This document shows, in pieces, positions 1-9,048 of a stretch of 64,000 bases of DNA. The stretch lies in the NCBI GenBank assembly GCA_964640955.1, contig CAZXJI010000017.1, positions 9,687-73,686 on the forward strand, written 5' to 3'. Position numbers and translations under genes: made by a program. Below the pieces are notes generated by a model that was not told the origin of the DNA, ran no database searches, and was given only the letters and a program-made list of their open reading frames with translations. Positions within the stretch are counted from its first letter, which is position 1, and each line of letters starts with the position of its first letter. This DNA comes from CAXXOK01 sp964640955. Lineage in GTDB: Bacteria > Bacillota > Clostridia > Christensenellales > Aristaeellaceae.

Positions 1-2
1 TG

Positions 3-1115
3 AAGGAATACGGCGGCGACATGTACGCCCAGGTGTCCGAAGCGGATTGGGCCTGCGTCAAGGTGGACGGCAAAATCTACGCGGTGCCCAACAACAAGGA
101 AAAGGCCCAGGGGTACGGCATCGCGATGGTCAGCAGCGTTCTGGACGCCCTGAATTACGACGTGTCCAACCTGAAAACCGAAGACGATCTGACCGAATTG
201 TTCCGTCTGGTTAAGGAGAACTACCCCGATATGTATCCGCTGGTGTCGGATAACGGCGAAATGGGTTATTCCTTCAACCGCCGGGACGATTTGGGCGGCG
301 ATTACGGCGTGCTGGAAGACTGTTTTACCGATAGCACGACCGTCGTCAACTGGACCGAAACGGACACTTACCGCAAGATCATCGAGCAGCGTTACGCCTG
401 GGCCCAGGAGGGCCTGATCATGCCCGACGCATCCACCAACACCGAAAACGCCTATAGCCTTATGGCCGCCGGAAAAGGCTTCGCCTATTTTACGAACACG
501 AAGCCGGGCATCGCCAACGAATGGGAACGTAAAGCCGGCGTACCGATAACCGTCGTCGAATTCGTGGAGCCCTTCTCCACCACTTCCGGCGTGGCGAACC
601 AGTGGTTTATCGTGCACAACAGCGAAAAGCCGGAACGCGCGATGGAAGTGCTCAACGAAATGTACACCAATCCCGAACTGGCCGATATCCTGATTAACGG
701 CATCGAGGGCGAGCACTACGTAAAGGATACCGTAAACGGCGTGCTGCGCTATCCGGAAGGCGTGGACGCCTCCAACACCACCTATTCTTCCGTTGCCTGG
801 GCCTGGCTGAACGAATTGATTTCCACGCCCTGGGAAGCCGACGGCCCGGATATCTGGAAGGAAACCCTGGCCTTCAACGAAAGCGCCCACAACTCGATTG
901 CCAAGGGCTTTATGTGGAACAACAGCAACGTGCTCAACGAGATTACCGCGTGCAACAACGTAAAGGCCAAGTACCAAAACGCGTTGGAGTGCGGCTCGCT
1001 GGATCCTGCCGAAGCGCTCACCCGCTATAACCAGGAACTGAAGGATGCCGGAGTGGATCGCATCGTGGCGGAGAAGCAGGCACAACTGGACGCCTGGCTG
1101 GCTGACCAGCAGTAA
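3..1115 (+). CDS. Extracellular solute-binding protein of a sugar ABC importer (5' end outside window)
   Basis: This is the C-terminal part of a periplasmic-type binding protein. The frame is open to the window edge, reading K-E-Y-G-G-D before the first internal Met at 21, so the signal peptide and start lie upstream. The visible 370 residues resemble the LplA/YtcQ group of oligosaccharide-binding proteins that work with LplB/YtcP permeases. They include a substrate-lobe stretch (VDGKIYAVPN), an acidic middle and an alanine/aspartate-rich C-terminal helix ending in AWLADQQ. The two permease genes follow directly, which supports the assignment. An intercistronic hairpin at 1130-1163 separates it from the first permease. 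The sugar bound cannot be told from sequence; the GH5 gene at the end of the operon suggests a beta-linked oligosaccharide. Confidence 0.85.
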   Translation, partial: KEYGGDMYAQVSEADWACVKVDGKIYAVPNNKEKAQGYGIAMVSSVLDALNYDVSNLKTEDDLTELFRLVKENYPDMYPLVSDNGEMGYSFNRRDDLGGDYGVLEDCFTDSTTVVNWTETDTYRKIIEQRYAWAQEGLIMPDASTNTENAYSLMAAGKGFAYFTNTKPGIANEWERKAGVPITVVEFVEPFSTTSGVANQWFIVHNSEKPERAMEVLNEMYTNPELADILINGIEGEHYVKDTVNGVLRYPEGVDASNTTYSSVAWAWLNELISTPWEADGPDIWKETLAFNESAHNSIAKGFMWNNSNVLNEITACNNVKAKYQNALECGSLDPAEALTRYNQELKDAGVDRIVAEKQAQLDAWLADQQ

Positions 1116-1129
1116 CCGGCAGCGCACAC

Positions 1130-1163
1130 GCAAGGGGGGATACCGAAGGGTGTTCCCCCTTGC
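1130..1163 (+). other. Intercistronic hairpin after binding-protein gene
   Basis: GCAAGGGGG (1130-1138) pairs perfectly with CCCCCTTGC (1155-1163) across a 16-nt loop, between the binding-protein stop and the Shine-Dalgarno of the first permease. No T-run follows, so it is more likely a 3' mRNA-stabilising or partial-attenuation element that lets the binding protein be made in excess over the permeases. Confidence 0.55.
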
Positions 1164-1188
1164 TGTGATGGAAATAGGAGGAATGATC

Positions 1189-2118
1189 ATGCAGCAACGC
1201 CGACGGCTTACGGCAAAGAAGTTGTCCCATTTCATCCCGTTGTATATCATGCTTCTGCCGGGATTCATCTATATTTTAATCAATAATTATGTCCCGATGG
1301 CCGGGATCGTTGTTGCCTTTAAGCAGTATAACTATCAGCTTGGCATCTGGGGAAGCCGTTTCATCGGCCTATCCAACTTTGAGTTCTTATTTAAAACGCG
1401 GGAAGCGTGGATCATTACCCGTAACACCCTTTTATACAATATCGCCTTTATCGTTGTGGGCACGACAATATCCATTGCAGTGGCAACGCTTCTAAACGAG
1501 ATCCACTGGGAGCAAGGGAAAAAGTTCTATCAGACGGTGATCCTGACGCCCTTTCTGATTTCGATCGTGGTGGTCAGTTATCTGGTGTACGCCTTTCTTT
1601 CCACAGAATACGGTTTCATCAACAAATCTATTCTCGAACCGCTGGGATGTGCCAGAATCTCCTGGTATTCCCAACCGCGGTACTGGCCCTTGATTTTGCT
1701 GAGCGTCAATGTATGGAAATACTTCGGATACAACTGCATCATCTATTACGCTACGCTCGTCGGCATCGACCGTACATATTACGAAGCCGCCGTTATTGAC
1801 GGCGCCAACCGTTGGCAGCAATTCTGCCATGTTACGATCCCGGGCCTTTTACCGACGATCAGCATACTGACATTGATGGCCATCGGGCGCATTTTTTACT
1901 CGGATTTCGGCCTGTTTTATCAGGTTCCGCTCAACAGCGGCCCGTTGATTGATGTAACCAACACCATCGACACCTATGTTTACCGCGGTCTGATCGAGCT
2001 TAACAACATCGGCATGGCTTCGGCCGCCGGCCTGTACCAGTCCAGCGTGGGCTTCGTGCTTGTGCTGCTGGCCAATTTCCTGGTACGCAGGTTCAGCCAG
2101 GAAAGCGCGCTGTTTTAG
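1189..2118 (+). CDS. Sugar ABC transporter permease, LplB/UgpA type
   Basis: An inner-membrane subunit of about 309 aa with six predicted transmembrane segments. The N-terminus (basic, then FIPLYIMLLPGFIYILI) is typical of LplB-like permeases. The EAA loop that contacts the ATPase is visible as YEAAVIDGANRW followed by TIPGLLP. I place the start at the ATG at 1189 because AGGAGG (1176-1181) lies 7 nt upstream; an in-frame ATG at 1183 is too close to it. A much longer frame from 1045 would overlap the previous gene and lacks a ribosome site. It pairs with the YtcP-type permease at 2130. No ATPase gene is in the operon, so a shared MsmX-like ATPase is inferred. Confidence 0.9.
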   Translation: MQQRRRLTAKKLSHFIPLYIMLLPGFIYILINNYVPMAGIVVAFKQYNYQLGIWGSRFIGLSNFEFLFKTREAWIITRNTLLYNIAFIVVGTTISIAVATLLNEIHWEQGKKFYQTVILTPFLISIVVVSYLVYAFLSTEYGFINKSILEPLGCARISWYSQPRYWPLILLSVNVWKYFGYNCIIYYATLVGIDRTYYEAAVIDGANRWQQFCHVTIPGLLPTISILTLMAIGRIFYSDFGLFYQVPLNSGPLIDVTNTIDTYVYRGLIELNNIGMASAAGLYQSSVGFVLVLLANFLVRRFSQESALF

Positions 2119-2129
2119 GAGGTGGGAAA

Positions 2130-3014
2130 ATGGTTGACCGTAACCGCGGCTTTCAGGTTTTCGCGAATCTGATCATGATTCTGTTGGCGTTGGTCTGCAT
2201 ACTCCCATTCGTTTTGCTGATTTCCTCTTCCCTGACCAACGAGAATGCGCTGATCCACAACGGGTATTCCTTTTGGCCGTCGCAATTCGATATGGCAGCC
2301 TATAAGTATCTGTTGATCGACAGCTCCAGCCTGGCCCGGGGCTATCGGGTTTCCGCGCTGGTTACCGTGATCGGCACCGTGACGAGCCTGACGTTCACAA
2401 CGCTGTTTGCTTTTCCTCTGTCACGCAAGGATCTGCCCGGCCGCAGTTTTTTCTCCTTTTTTCTTTTCTTTACCATGCTGTTCAACGGCGGCCTGGTTCC
2501 CACCTATATCATGTGGACGCAATCGTTCCATATCAAAAACACGCTTTGGGCGCTCATTGTGCCTAACCTTTTGATGGGTGCATTCAACGTGATTATGATG
2601 CGGACCTATTTTACGACCAACATACCGGAAGCCGTCATAGAAGCCGCGAAAATCGACGGTTCCGGCGAATGGCGCATACTGGCTCAGGTTGTGCTGCCGA
2701 TGTCGCTTCCCATTATCGCCACGCTGGCGCTGCTTATCAGCCTTGCCTATTGGAACGACTGGCTGAACGGCCTTTATTACATCAATGACGATCGGTACTT
2801 CAGCATACAGGTGCTGTTGAATAAAATGCTGCTGGACACGCAGTTTTTAAAGAGCACCGCCGGAGGTAATCTGAACATCGATACCCGAAAAATGCCTTCG
2901 ACGGGAATCAAGATGGCTGTCGCGGTCATGGGGGCGCTTCCCGTGCTGGTGATCTATCCTTTTTTCCAGAAATTCTTTGTCAAGGGAATCTCCATCGGGG
3001 CGGTCAAAGGATAG
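2130..3014 (+). CDS. Sugar ABC transporter permease, LplC/YtcP type
   Basis: The second integral-membrane subunit (294 aa) of the importer encoded by the flanking genes. It has the family's features: an N-terminal helix, a NEN-type motif after helix 1 (SLTNENALI), a middle TMLFNGGLVPTYI stretch and the EAA loop EAAKIDGSGEWRIL followed by VVLP. The C-terminus FFVKGISIGAVKG is the usual YtcP ending. The start ATG follows TAGGAGGTGGGAAA, eleven bases after the previous stop, so translation is probably coupled. It is expected to import a di- or oligosaccharide with the protein at 1189 and the binding protein at 3. Confidence 0.9.
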   Translation: MVDRNRGFQVFANLIMILLALVCILPFVLLISSSLTNENALIHNGYSFWPSQFDMAAYKYLLIDSSSLARGYRVSALVTVIGTVTSLTFTTLFAFPLSRKDLPGRSFFSFFLFFTMLFNGGLVPTYIMWTQSFHIKNTLWALIVPNLLMGAFNVIMMRTYFTTNIPEAVIEAAKIDGSGEWRILAQVVLPMSLPIIATLALLISLAYWNDWLNGLYYINDDRYFSIQVLLNKMLLDTQFLKSTAGGNLNIDTRKMPSTGIKMAVAVMGALPVLVIYPFFQKFFVKGISIGAVKG

Positions 3015-3080
3015 GCCGGTTGCCGTGAAAAGCCGCGGAGGGTCGAAAGCCGTAAGGCAGGTTGTAAAGGAGCGAGGCCT

Positions 3081-4709
3081 GTGTTTGAAAAATGTGATCG
3101 CGAGAGGGTACGGGGCTTTCTGCACGCACGGGGGACCTCGGTCGTCAACGGGGACGGGCAAGAGATTTTGTTGACGGGGTGGGGCCTGGGAAACTGGCTC
3201 CTGCCGGAAGGCTATATGTGGCTGGCCGGCGAGGGATCGCGTTTTGACCGCCCGCGCCGCATTGAACAGGTGATAGGCGAGTTGACTTCGCAAGCGTATG
3301 CCGCTTCGTTTTGGAAGCGGTACAGGGAACGCTATGTCACCGAGTGGGACATTCGAAGCATGGCGGAGCAGGGCTATAATTCCGTTCGGATTCCCATCAA
3401 CTGGCGCATACTGATGGAGGACCGGCCGGGGATCCACTGGAACGAGGAAGGTTTCCGGCTGCTGGATCGGGTAATCGGCTGGTGCGAGCAATACGGCCTG
3501 TACGTGCTCCTGGATCTGCACGCCGCGCCCGGCGGCCAGACCGGCGCGAATATCGACGATTCCGCGGACGACCTGCCGCGCCTGTTTACGGACCGGGAAG
3601 CCTGGCATAAAGCAATCGAACTTTGGAAGGCGCTCGCCCTGCGGTACAGGGATCGCTGGATCGTGGGCGGGTACGACCTGCTCAACGAGCCGGTGAAGCC
3701 CGGACTGGCGGAGGGCCGCGCGCTGAACGCCTATCTGCCGCGCCTCGTGGCCTTTTACGAGCAGTGCATAGCGGAAATCCGCAGGATCGATCCGGATCAT
3801 ATGATCTCCGTGGAGGGAAGCCACTGGGCGACGGATCTGTCGATCTTCTTTAAGCGATATGACGACAATATGATACTGCATTTTCATCGGTACGCCTGCA
3901 TGCCCGGCATCGAAGCGTTCGCACCTTATCTGGAAGCCTCCCGCAGACTGGGAATCCCTTTATGGCTGGGCGAATCGGGCGAAAACACCGGCCCGTGGTT
4001 CGCGGCGATGTTTCCGCTGAGCATCGCGCTGAATATCGGGTACAATCTATGGCCTTGGAAGAAGATGGATTGCACGAATTCGCCTTTTTCCATAACACCG
4101 CCGGAAGGTTGGAGCGAACTGATCGCCTATACGCACGGGGGCAATCGGCCTTCTGCGCAGCGCGCCGAAGAGATACTGGAAGCCTACCTGGATCACGTAC
4201 CCAGCGAACACTGCAGGGAAAATCCCGATCTAAGCCGAGCGGTTTTCCGCAGACCCGGATACGTTGTCAGGGGTACGGATTTCGACGAACTGCCCGGCCG
4301 AGGAATTTCCTACAGCGGCGGAAGGGAATGCGGCAATTTGTATTACCGCGGCAACACGGCTATGGCGATCGAGTTGCTTCCCAATTCGGACGACGTTTCC
4401 CGCTTTGCTTTCGATTCCGGCTGGGATCGGCTGACCCTGTGCCTGAAGGAGACGGAATTTGCAACTTACTATATCGACGGTCGTTCAACCGGCTTCTCTG
4501 CCACTCTTTACTTTTTTGTAAAGGCTGATGCCGAAATCCTGATCACCTGGTCCGACAGGGAGTACCCCGTAAGCGTAGCGTCTTCCGGTCAGGAGTACGA
4601 GCACACCGTTCAGTGCCCCAAGGGTTGCGGAAGTTTGAAAGTGCGGGTCATCAGAGGCGTTGTTTTGCTGAACGCCATCGCAATACGGGCGGAAATGGAA
4701 ACGCCGTGA
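3081..4709 (+). CDS. Glycoside hydrolase family 5 protein
   Basis: A 542-aa (beta/alpha)8 glycosidase. The GH5 core covers roughly residues 25-370: the start of the barrel (GWGLGNWLLPEG), the arginine of VRIPINW, the HAAPGGQ stretch, the acid/base in DLLNEP (Glu203) and the nucleophile in LGESGENTG (Glu298). About 170 C-terminal residues form a separate, probably beta-sandwich domain that could bind carbohydrate. No signal peptide is visible, so it probably acts inside the cell on imported beta-linked oligosaccharides (glucoside or mannoside). The start is GTG at 3081 with AAAGGAG 8 nt upstream. It is the last gene of the importer operon, followed by the hairpin at 4912. Confidence 0.85.
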   Translation: MFEKCDRERVRGFLHARGTSVVNGDGQEILLTGWGLGNWLLPEGYMWLAGEGSRFDRPRRIEQVIGELTSQAYAASFWKRYRERYVTEWDIRSMAEQGYNSVRIPINWRILMEDRPGIHWNEEGFRLLDRVIGWCEQYGLYVLLDLHAAPGGQTGANIDDSADDLPRLFTDREAWHKAIELWKALALRYRDRWIVGGYDLLNEPVKPGLAEGRALNAYLPRLVAFYEQCIAEIRRIDPDHMISVEGSHWATDLSIFFKRYDDNMILHFHRYACMPGIEAFAPYLEASRRLGIPLWLGESGENTGPWFAAMFPLSIALNIGYNLWPWKKMDCTNSPFSITPPEGWSELIAYTHGGNRPSAQRAEEILEAYLDHVPSEHCRENPDLSRAVFRRPGYVVRGTDFDELPGRGISYSGGRECGNLYYRGNTAMAIELLPNSDDVSRFAFDSGWDRLTLCLKETEFATYYIDGRSTGFSATLYFFVKADAEILITWSDREYPVSVASSGQEYEHTVQCPKGCGSLKVRVIRGVVLLNAIAIRAEMETP

Positions 4710-4911
4710 TGAATATCTGGTGTTACTGCGCTTTTTCGCAGGAGAAGCAATGGGAGCTTTTTCGGGAACTCGAGCCGAAAAACAAACCCCAGCGTTCCGG
4801 TCGTGGCATTTAGGGTACAGGGAAGACCATTGAAAAGCATGAAAGCCGTGCACGGGAGGCAGCCCAGGTACCGAAAGCGCAACGCCGGACAGCGGATGAC
4901 AGCATAACAAA

Positions 4912-4938
4912 GCCCTCGAGCCCGTACGGCTCGAGGGC
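4912..4938. terminator. Rho-independent-type terminator between convergent genes
   Basis: GCCCTCGAGCC (4912-4922) and GGCTCGAGGGC (4928-4938) form a perfect 11-bp stem with a 5-nt loop. The T-rich side is better on the minus strand (CTTTGTTATG), serving the AraC gene, but the element can also end the GH5 operon. The rest of 4710-4999 shows no credible gene. Confidence 0.7.
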
Positions 4939-4999
4939 CTTGCGTTTATCTTCATCTTGACGACCCCCTCGTTTTCCACCGCCTCAAAAAGCAATGAAA

Positions 5000-5839
5000 T
5001 TAGTTGGGCGGGTAGTTCATTTTCTCCATATACTGGGTGGGCGAAAGGGAATAGCTGGCATGGAACGCCTTGTAGAAGGCCGAGGAAGACTGAAAGCCAC
5101 TCTGGTAGGCGGCGCTGAGGATCGGCATCTGTTCCGCCTTCACCAGGTGTAACACGTTTTCCAGCCTGAGGCCCACAAGGTATTGCACCGGGGATACGCC
5201 CAGTATTTTTTTGAAAGTGCGGGAGAAGTATTCATGGGAATAACCGTACAGCTTGGCCAGCTCGTGTATGTTGATATGGTCGCAGAAATGCTCGGACAGA
5301 TACTGGATGCTGCGGGCGACGTTGAACAGGGCGACCGGAAGCTCCATGTCGCCGCCCCCTTCCAGATGGCGCACAAGCTCCAGCACCAGCAGATCCAGCA
5401 GGTGATGAATGCTGAGAATCTGGAAAGCGTCCCTGGGCCGTAAAATCTCCTCCCGCAGGTTGCCCAGCAAAAAGCCGATTTTCGGCGCGTCCTTCAAGTT
5501 GGCCACTTTGTGCACGTTCCGATAGAAGATATGCCACAGCCGTTCGTCGGACAGGCAGGAAGGATAAAAGTCGAACATCTCGTAATCGATATAGTCCGTC
5601 AGGATGGCATGGATGTTGCGCTTGTTTAGGTTGTTGAGGATCACGATATCCCCCGCGGCAAAGGACTCGATCGCGTCGTCGACTTTCCACTGCGCTTCCC
5701 CGTGTGTAAAACGAAGAATGCGCAGCGTGTGGGAGACGAAATTATAAATCTCGCAACGGGTCTTTCGCACGGTCGAGTATCCGATAACGTATTTCCGCTG
5801 ATCCGTAATCGTCACATCGATCGGTATCGCTTCGCTCAT
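5000..5839 (-). CDS. AraC-family transcriptional regulator
   Basis: A 279-aa regulator. The N-terminal ~150 residues form a cupin-like ligand-sensing domain (FAAGDIVILNN is the turn typical of these). The C-terminal ~100 residues hold two helix-turn-helix motifs, with HELAKLYGYSHEYFSRTFKKILGVS split between first and second helices, then SAAYQSGFQSSSAFYKAFH and the family signature ending SPTQYM. The start ATG at 5839 follows GGAAGGGAGG. It diverges from the GH38 gene at 6037, the most likely target, and probably activates sugar-utilisation genes on binding a sugar. A minus-strand TATAAT lies at 5876-5881. Confidence 0.9.
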   Translation of the reverse strand: MSEAIPIDVTITDQRKYVIGYSTVRKTRCEIYNFVSHTLRILRFTHGEAQWKVDDAIESFAAGDIVILNNLNKRNIHAILTDYIDYEMFDFYPSCLSDERLWHIFYRNVHKVANLKDAPKIGFLLGNLREEILRPRDAFQILSIHHLLDLLVLELVRHLEGGGDMELPVALFNVARSIQYLSEHFCDHINIHELAKLYGYSHEYFSRTFKKILGVSPVQYLVGLRLENVLHLVKAEQMPILSAAYQSGFQSSSAFYKAFHASYSLSPTQYMEKMNYPPN

Positions 5840-5875
5840 GGGTGCGCCTCCCTTCCGGGGAACTTCGTCGGCTTC

Positions 5876-5987
5876 ATTATATCGTCTTTTGAGCCGAAGT
5901 AAAGCGGGCCTTAGGACAAGAATGTCAAAATAGTGGAATCAGAAACGGCTTTAGTTGGTTTTCGGACAAGGGCCGAAATGCTATAAT
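5876..5987. promoter_or_regulatory. Divergent promoters of araC-type gene and GH38 operon
   Basis: On the minus strand TATAAT is at 5876-5881 (for the AraC gene; its -35 is poor). On the plus strand TGCTATAAT (extended -10, hexamer 5982-5987) lies about 45 bp before the GH38 start; its -35 (TTTTCG, 5959-5964) is weak. Weak -35 boxes fit activator-dependent transcription. Confidence 0.5.
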
Positions 5988-6036
5988 GCACGTAACAAAG
6001 AAGTGCGTTTTGTCCCTTGCCTAAGGAGGCCGTACT

Positions 6037-9030
6037 ATGCGCGTCGATCGTTTTCATCAGTCGGTTTTCGTCACCAGGGATGAAAAGGTAAAATGCAGCG
6101 CGTCCGTACAGGATTGGGACGGGTGTAACCCGTACTATATCGCCGCGTCCATCGACGGGGTGCGCCTGTTGGAGGGGCGGCCCTGCTGGCAATCGACGGC
6201 CGAGTTTTATCTGCCGGCGGTGGATAAGCCCTGCCGTGTGACGCTGGAATTGTCACCTTTCCGGGACACCAGCGTGATACAGAGCTTTCCCTATCTTCCT
6301 CCCAAGCCCTGGACGATCGATTTTTTCCTTTCCTCCCACGAAGACCTGGGCTACTGCGCGTATGCCAATACCCTGGGCAGCGAATGCGCGGACTATCTGG
6401 ACGAGGCGATTCGGCTGGCGGAGGAAGACCCCGAATACGCCTATATGATCGAGCACTACTGGTGGCTGAGAGGCTTTGAGGATTACCGCGACGAGGAACA
6501 GAAGCGCCGGTTGAAGGCGCGGATGCAGAACGGGCAGATCGCGCTGAGCGCACCCCATTGCAGCAACCATACCCACTGGCAGGGCGGCGAGCAGCTTGTG
6601 CGGGCGCTGTACTACGCGTGCCGGCAGGCGAAGAAAACCTGGGGCATCTCGCCGAAAACCGTCGTTTACGCCGATATCGCCGGAGCCGACTGGTCCTGTG
6701 TCAGCGCCTACGCGGGAGCGGGCATCCGCTACCTGCTTTTGCTGGCCAACCGCTATTTGCGCTTTTCCACCGACGATCAGCCGCTGCCGCGGGTGTTCTG
6801 GTGGCAGGCGCCCAACGGAAAAGACCGGTTGCTGTGCTTCCGGCAGGAGGGGTACAAGCAGCATTCCATCCAGCGCGCCATGGGGGCCGCCTCTTCCCAG
6901 GCGAAGGGCGGAACGCCCTATTACTTCGACCGCAGCCGCATGGAGGAAACGATGCGGGCGGTGGACGAGATGGTCACCGCGTTCGGCGACGTTCCCTACG
7001 ACAGGATTCCGGTCAGCTTTTACATGGACCGGGAGTACCCCAATACGGATATGAAGGTCGTCTGCGACGCGATGAACGCGGCCTGGAAATATCCCCGCTT
7101 CCGCCTTTCCACGCCGGACCGCACGTTTGCCTACATCGAAGAGACCGCCGGGGAAAAGCTGCCCGTTCTGTCCGGAGATATCACCGACCAATGGGCGGAT
7201 TTCGCCGCCATTTCGCCGGAATGGTTCGCTCGGAAGCGCGAGGCGCAGACGCTGTTCCCCCTGGCCGAGACCTTCTGCCTGACGCGGATGCTGGAGGAGC
7301 CGCAGGTTCGCTGGCCGGCGGCCCGTCTGGACGAGGCCCTGTGGAAGATGTGCGAGTTCGACGACCACTGCTGGGCCACGTCCAGCAAACACCCGCAGGA
7401 GATGCACCTGTTCAACCTGAACCTGGTCAAGCGGGAAACGGCCTGTACCTCCCTGCGAATCCTGAAGGAAATCGTCGGAGAACAGCTTGGCAAGCCGTCC
7501 GGAGGCCGGTTCAGCCTGTTCAATCCCCTTCCCTTCCCCCGCAAAGCCACGCTGCGCCTGCCCGCGTGCGCGGTTCCCGCCGATCTCGCCTGCCAGGCCA
7601 CGTCGGACGGCGACGTGCTGACGCAGTCGGTCGAGCTGCCGGCCTTCGGCTACAGGGCTTTCCACGGCGGCCCACGGGCCGGTATCCGGCCGCCCGAGCC
7701 GGACCCGGCATGCGCGTTCGAAACGCCTTTCTACACGGTCAGACTCGACCGGGACGGCCAGCGGATCGAATCGATCTGGGACAAGGCCCTGCGGCGGGAG
7801 CTGCTGGATTCCGCTTCCGCCTATGCCTTCGGGGAGTTTCTCTACGTCCACGCGGAGGAAAAGCACGCCCTGCCCGTCACGGTGGAGTATCCGCGCCGCC
7901 GCGGAATGAGCGTGCGCGTCGGCCCGCTGGCCACGGAAGTGGTGCTGGATTCCTTCGAGGAGCAGAGCGGCGCGAATGTCCGGGTCGTGCTCACGTTTTA
8001 CCGGCAGGAGAAAAACATCGACGTCCACCTGTCCTTCCGCAATGCCGCCGGCCTGATGGGCGATTATTACGACCGCTATAAAAAGAGCCTGTTCTTCGCC
8101 TTTCCTTTTTTGGTGGAAAACCACCGCTTCTGCACGGAGCTCAGCGGCGGCATCGTGGACGAGCGCGTCGACCGTATGCCGGTGAACCCGCATGATTTTG
8201 TGATGGCCCACAGCTGGATCAGCGTGGAGAACGGCGATTGGGGCATCGGGTTGTTCTGTCGGGAAATGCCGCTGTTCCATCCCGGCGGCATCCATTACAA
8301 CCGGATATCCGCCCGCGTGGATTATGGCGAAAGCTCCTCCGTCTTCCTCTACGCCGCCTCCAACCGCACCAACAACCTGAACTACCGAACGCCGGAGGAT
8401 TGCCGGGGTGACTTCCACGTGTCCGTCCTGCCCTTCTCGGGGGAATCCCGCGCCGTATTGCCGGACTGGTCCTACGGAAAGCTGTGCCCGCCGATCCTCG
8501 GCGGCCCCCGGCCGGAGCAGAGCCGCTCCTATCTGTCGCTGGACGCGAAAAACCTGCGGCTTCTGTGCATGAAACCGGCCGAAGAAGGGGACGGCTGGGT
8601 GTTCCTTCGGCTGATGGAAAAGGAAGGCCGGGAAGCGCAGGCGCGGCTGACGCTTCCTTTCGCGATCGAAGACGCCCGTTACGCCGACACCGTGGAAAAT
8701 CCTCTGGCCGACGCTCCCGCCTTCGAGCGGAACGTCGTCCGTTTGACCGCGCAGCCCTTCTCCTACGTCAATCTTCTGCTGCGGCCCGCGGAAAGGCTGA
8801 CCGTCGTGCCGGAGCCCCCGGCGGAAGGCGTGAAGAACGTTTTCACCTTCCCGGTGGAGAACCGGAACACCGTGCTCTGCTTTGAAAAATGCGGCGCGCA
8901 TAGCCGGGCGTACAGCATACGGGAGGGCGACCGGGAAGTAACGCAGATTCGGGACGAGCCCTACCGGATCCAGCAGTGTACGCTGCCCGGCATCGCCTAC
9001 CAGGCGCTTCAGGTCGTTCCGATCGCTTAA
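6037..9030 (+). CDS. Glycoside hydrolase family 38-like protein (alpha-mannosidase superfamily)
   Basis: A 997-aa protein organised like GH38 enzymes: a small N-terminal beta domain (1-85), a catalytic (beta/alpha)7 barrel opening with FFLSSHEDLGY, a three-helix region and large C-terminal beta-sandwich domains. His101 and Asp103 of HED match the HxD zinc ligands. Asp213 in YADIAGADW matches the residue that is both zinc ligand and nucleophile in GH38. The first motif is degenerate compared with the usual HxDxGW (here HEDLGY), so the substrate may differ from alpha-mannosides. No signal peptide is present and the protein is inferred to be cytoplasmic. The start ATG has AAGGAGG upstream. First gene of a probable operon with GH13, enolase-family and RraA genes. 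Confidence 0.8.
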   Translation: MRVDRFHQSVFVTRDEKVKCSASVQDWDGCNPYYIAASIDGVRLLEGRPCWQSTAEFYLPAVDKPCRVTLELSPFRDTSVIQSFPYLPPKPWTIDFFLSSHEDLGYCAYANTLGSECADYLDEAIRLAEEDPEYAYMIEHYWWLRGFEDYRDEEQKRRLKARMQNGQIALSAPHCSNHTHWQGGEQLVRALYYACRQAKKTWGISPKTVVYADIAGADWSCVSAYAGAGIRYLLLLANRYLRFSTDDQPLPRVFWWQAPNGKDRLLCFRQEGYKQHSIQRAMGAASSQAKGGTPYYFDRSRMEETMRAVDEMVTAFGDVPYDRIPVSFYMDREYPNTDMKVVCDAMNAAWKYPRFRLSTPDRTFAYIEETAGEKLPVLSGDITDQWADFAAISPEWFARKREAQTLFPLAETFCLTRMLEEPQVRWPAARLDEALWKMCEFDDHCWATSSKHPQEMHLFNLNLVKRETACTSLRILKEIVGEQLGKPSGGRFSLFNPLPFPRKATLRLPACAVPADLACQATSDGDVLTQSVELPAFGYRAFHGGPRAGIRPPEPDPACAFETPFYTVRLDRDGQRIESIWDKALRRELLDSASAYAFGEFLYVHAEEKHALPVTVEYPRRRGMSVRVGPLATEVVLDSFEEQSGANVRVVLTFYRQEKNIDVHLSFRNAAGLMGDYYDRYKKSLFFAFPFLVENHRFCTELSGGIVDERVDRMPVNPHDFVMAHSWISVENGDWGIGLFCREMPLFHPGGIHYNRISARVDYGESSSVFLYAASNRTNNLNYRTPEDCRGDFHVSVLPFSGESRAVLPDWSYGKLCPPILGGPRPEQSRSYLSLDAKNLRLLCMKPAEEGDGWVFLRLMEKEGREAQARLTLPFAIEDARYADTVENPLADAPAFERNVVRLTAQPFSYVNLLLRPAERLTVVPEPPAEGVKNVFTFPVENRNTVLCFEKCGAHSRAYSIREGDREVTQIRDEPYRIQQCTLPGIAYQALQVVPIA

Positions 9031-9048
9031 ACAGGAGGCGGATAGCTT

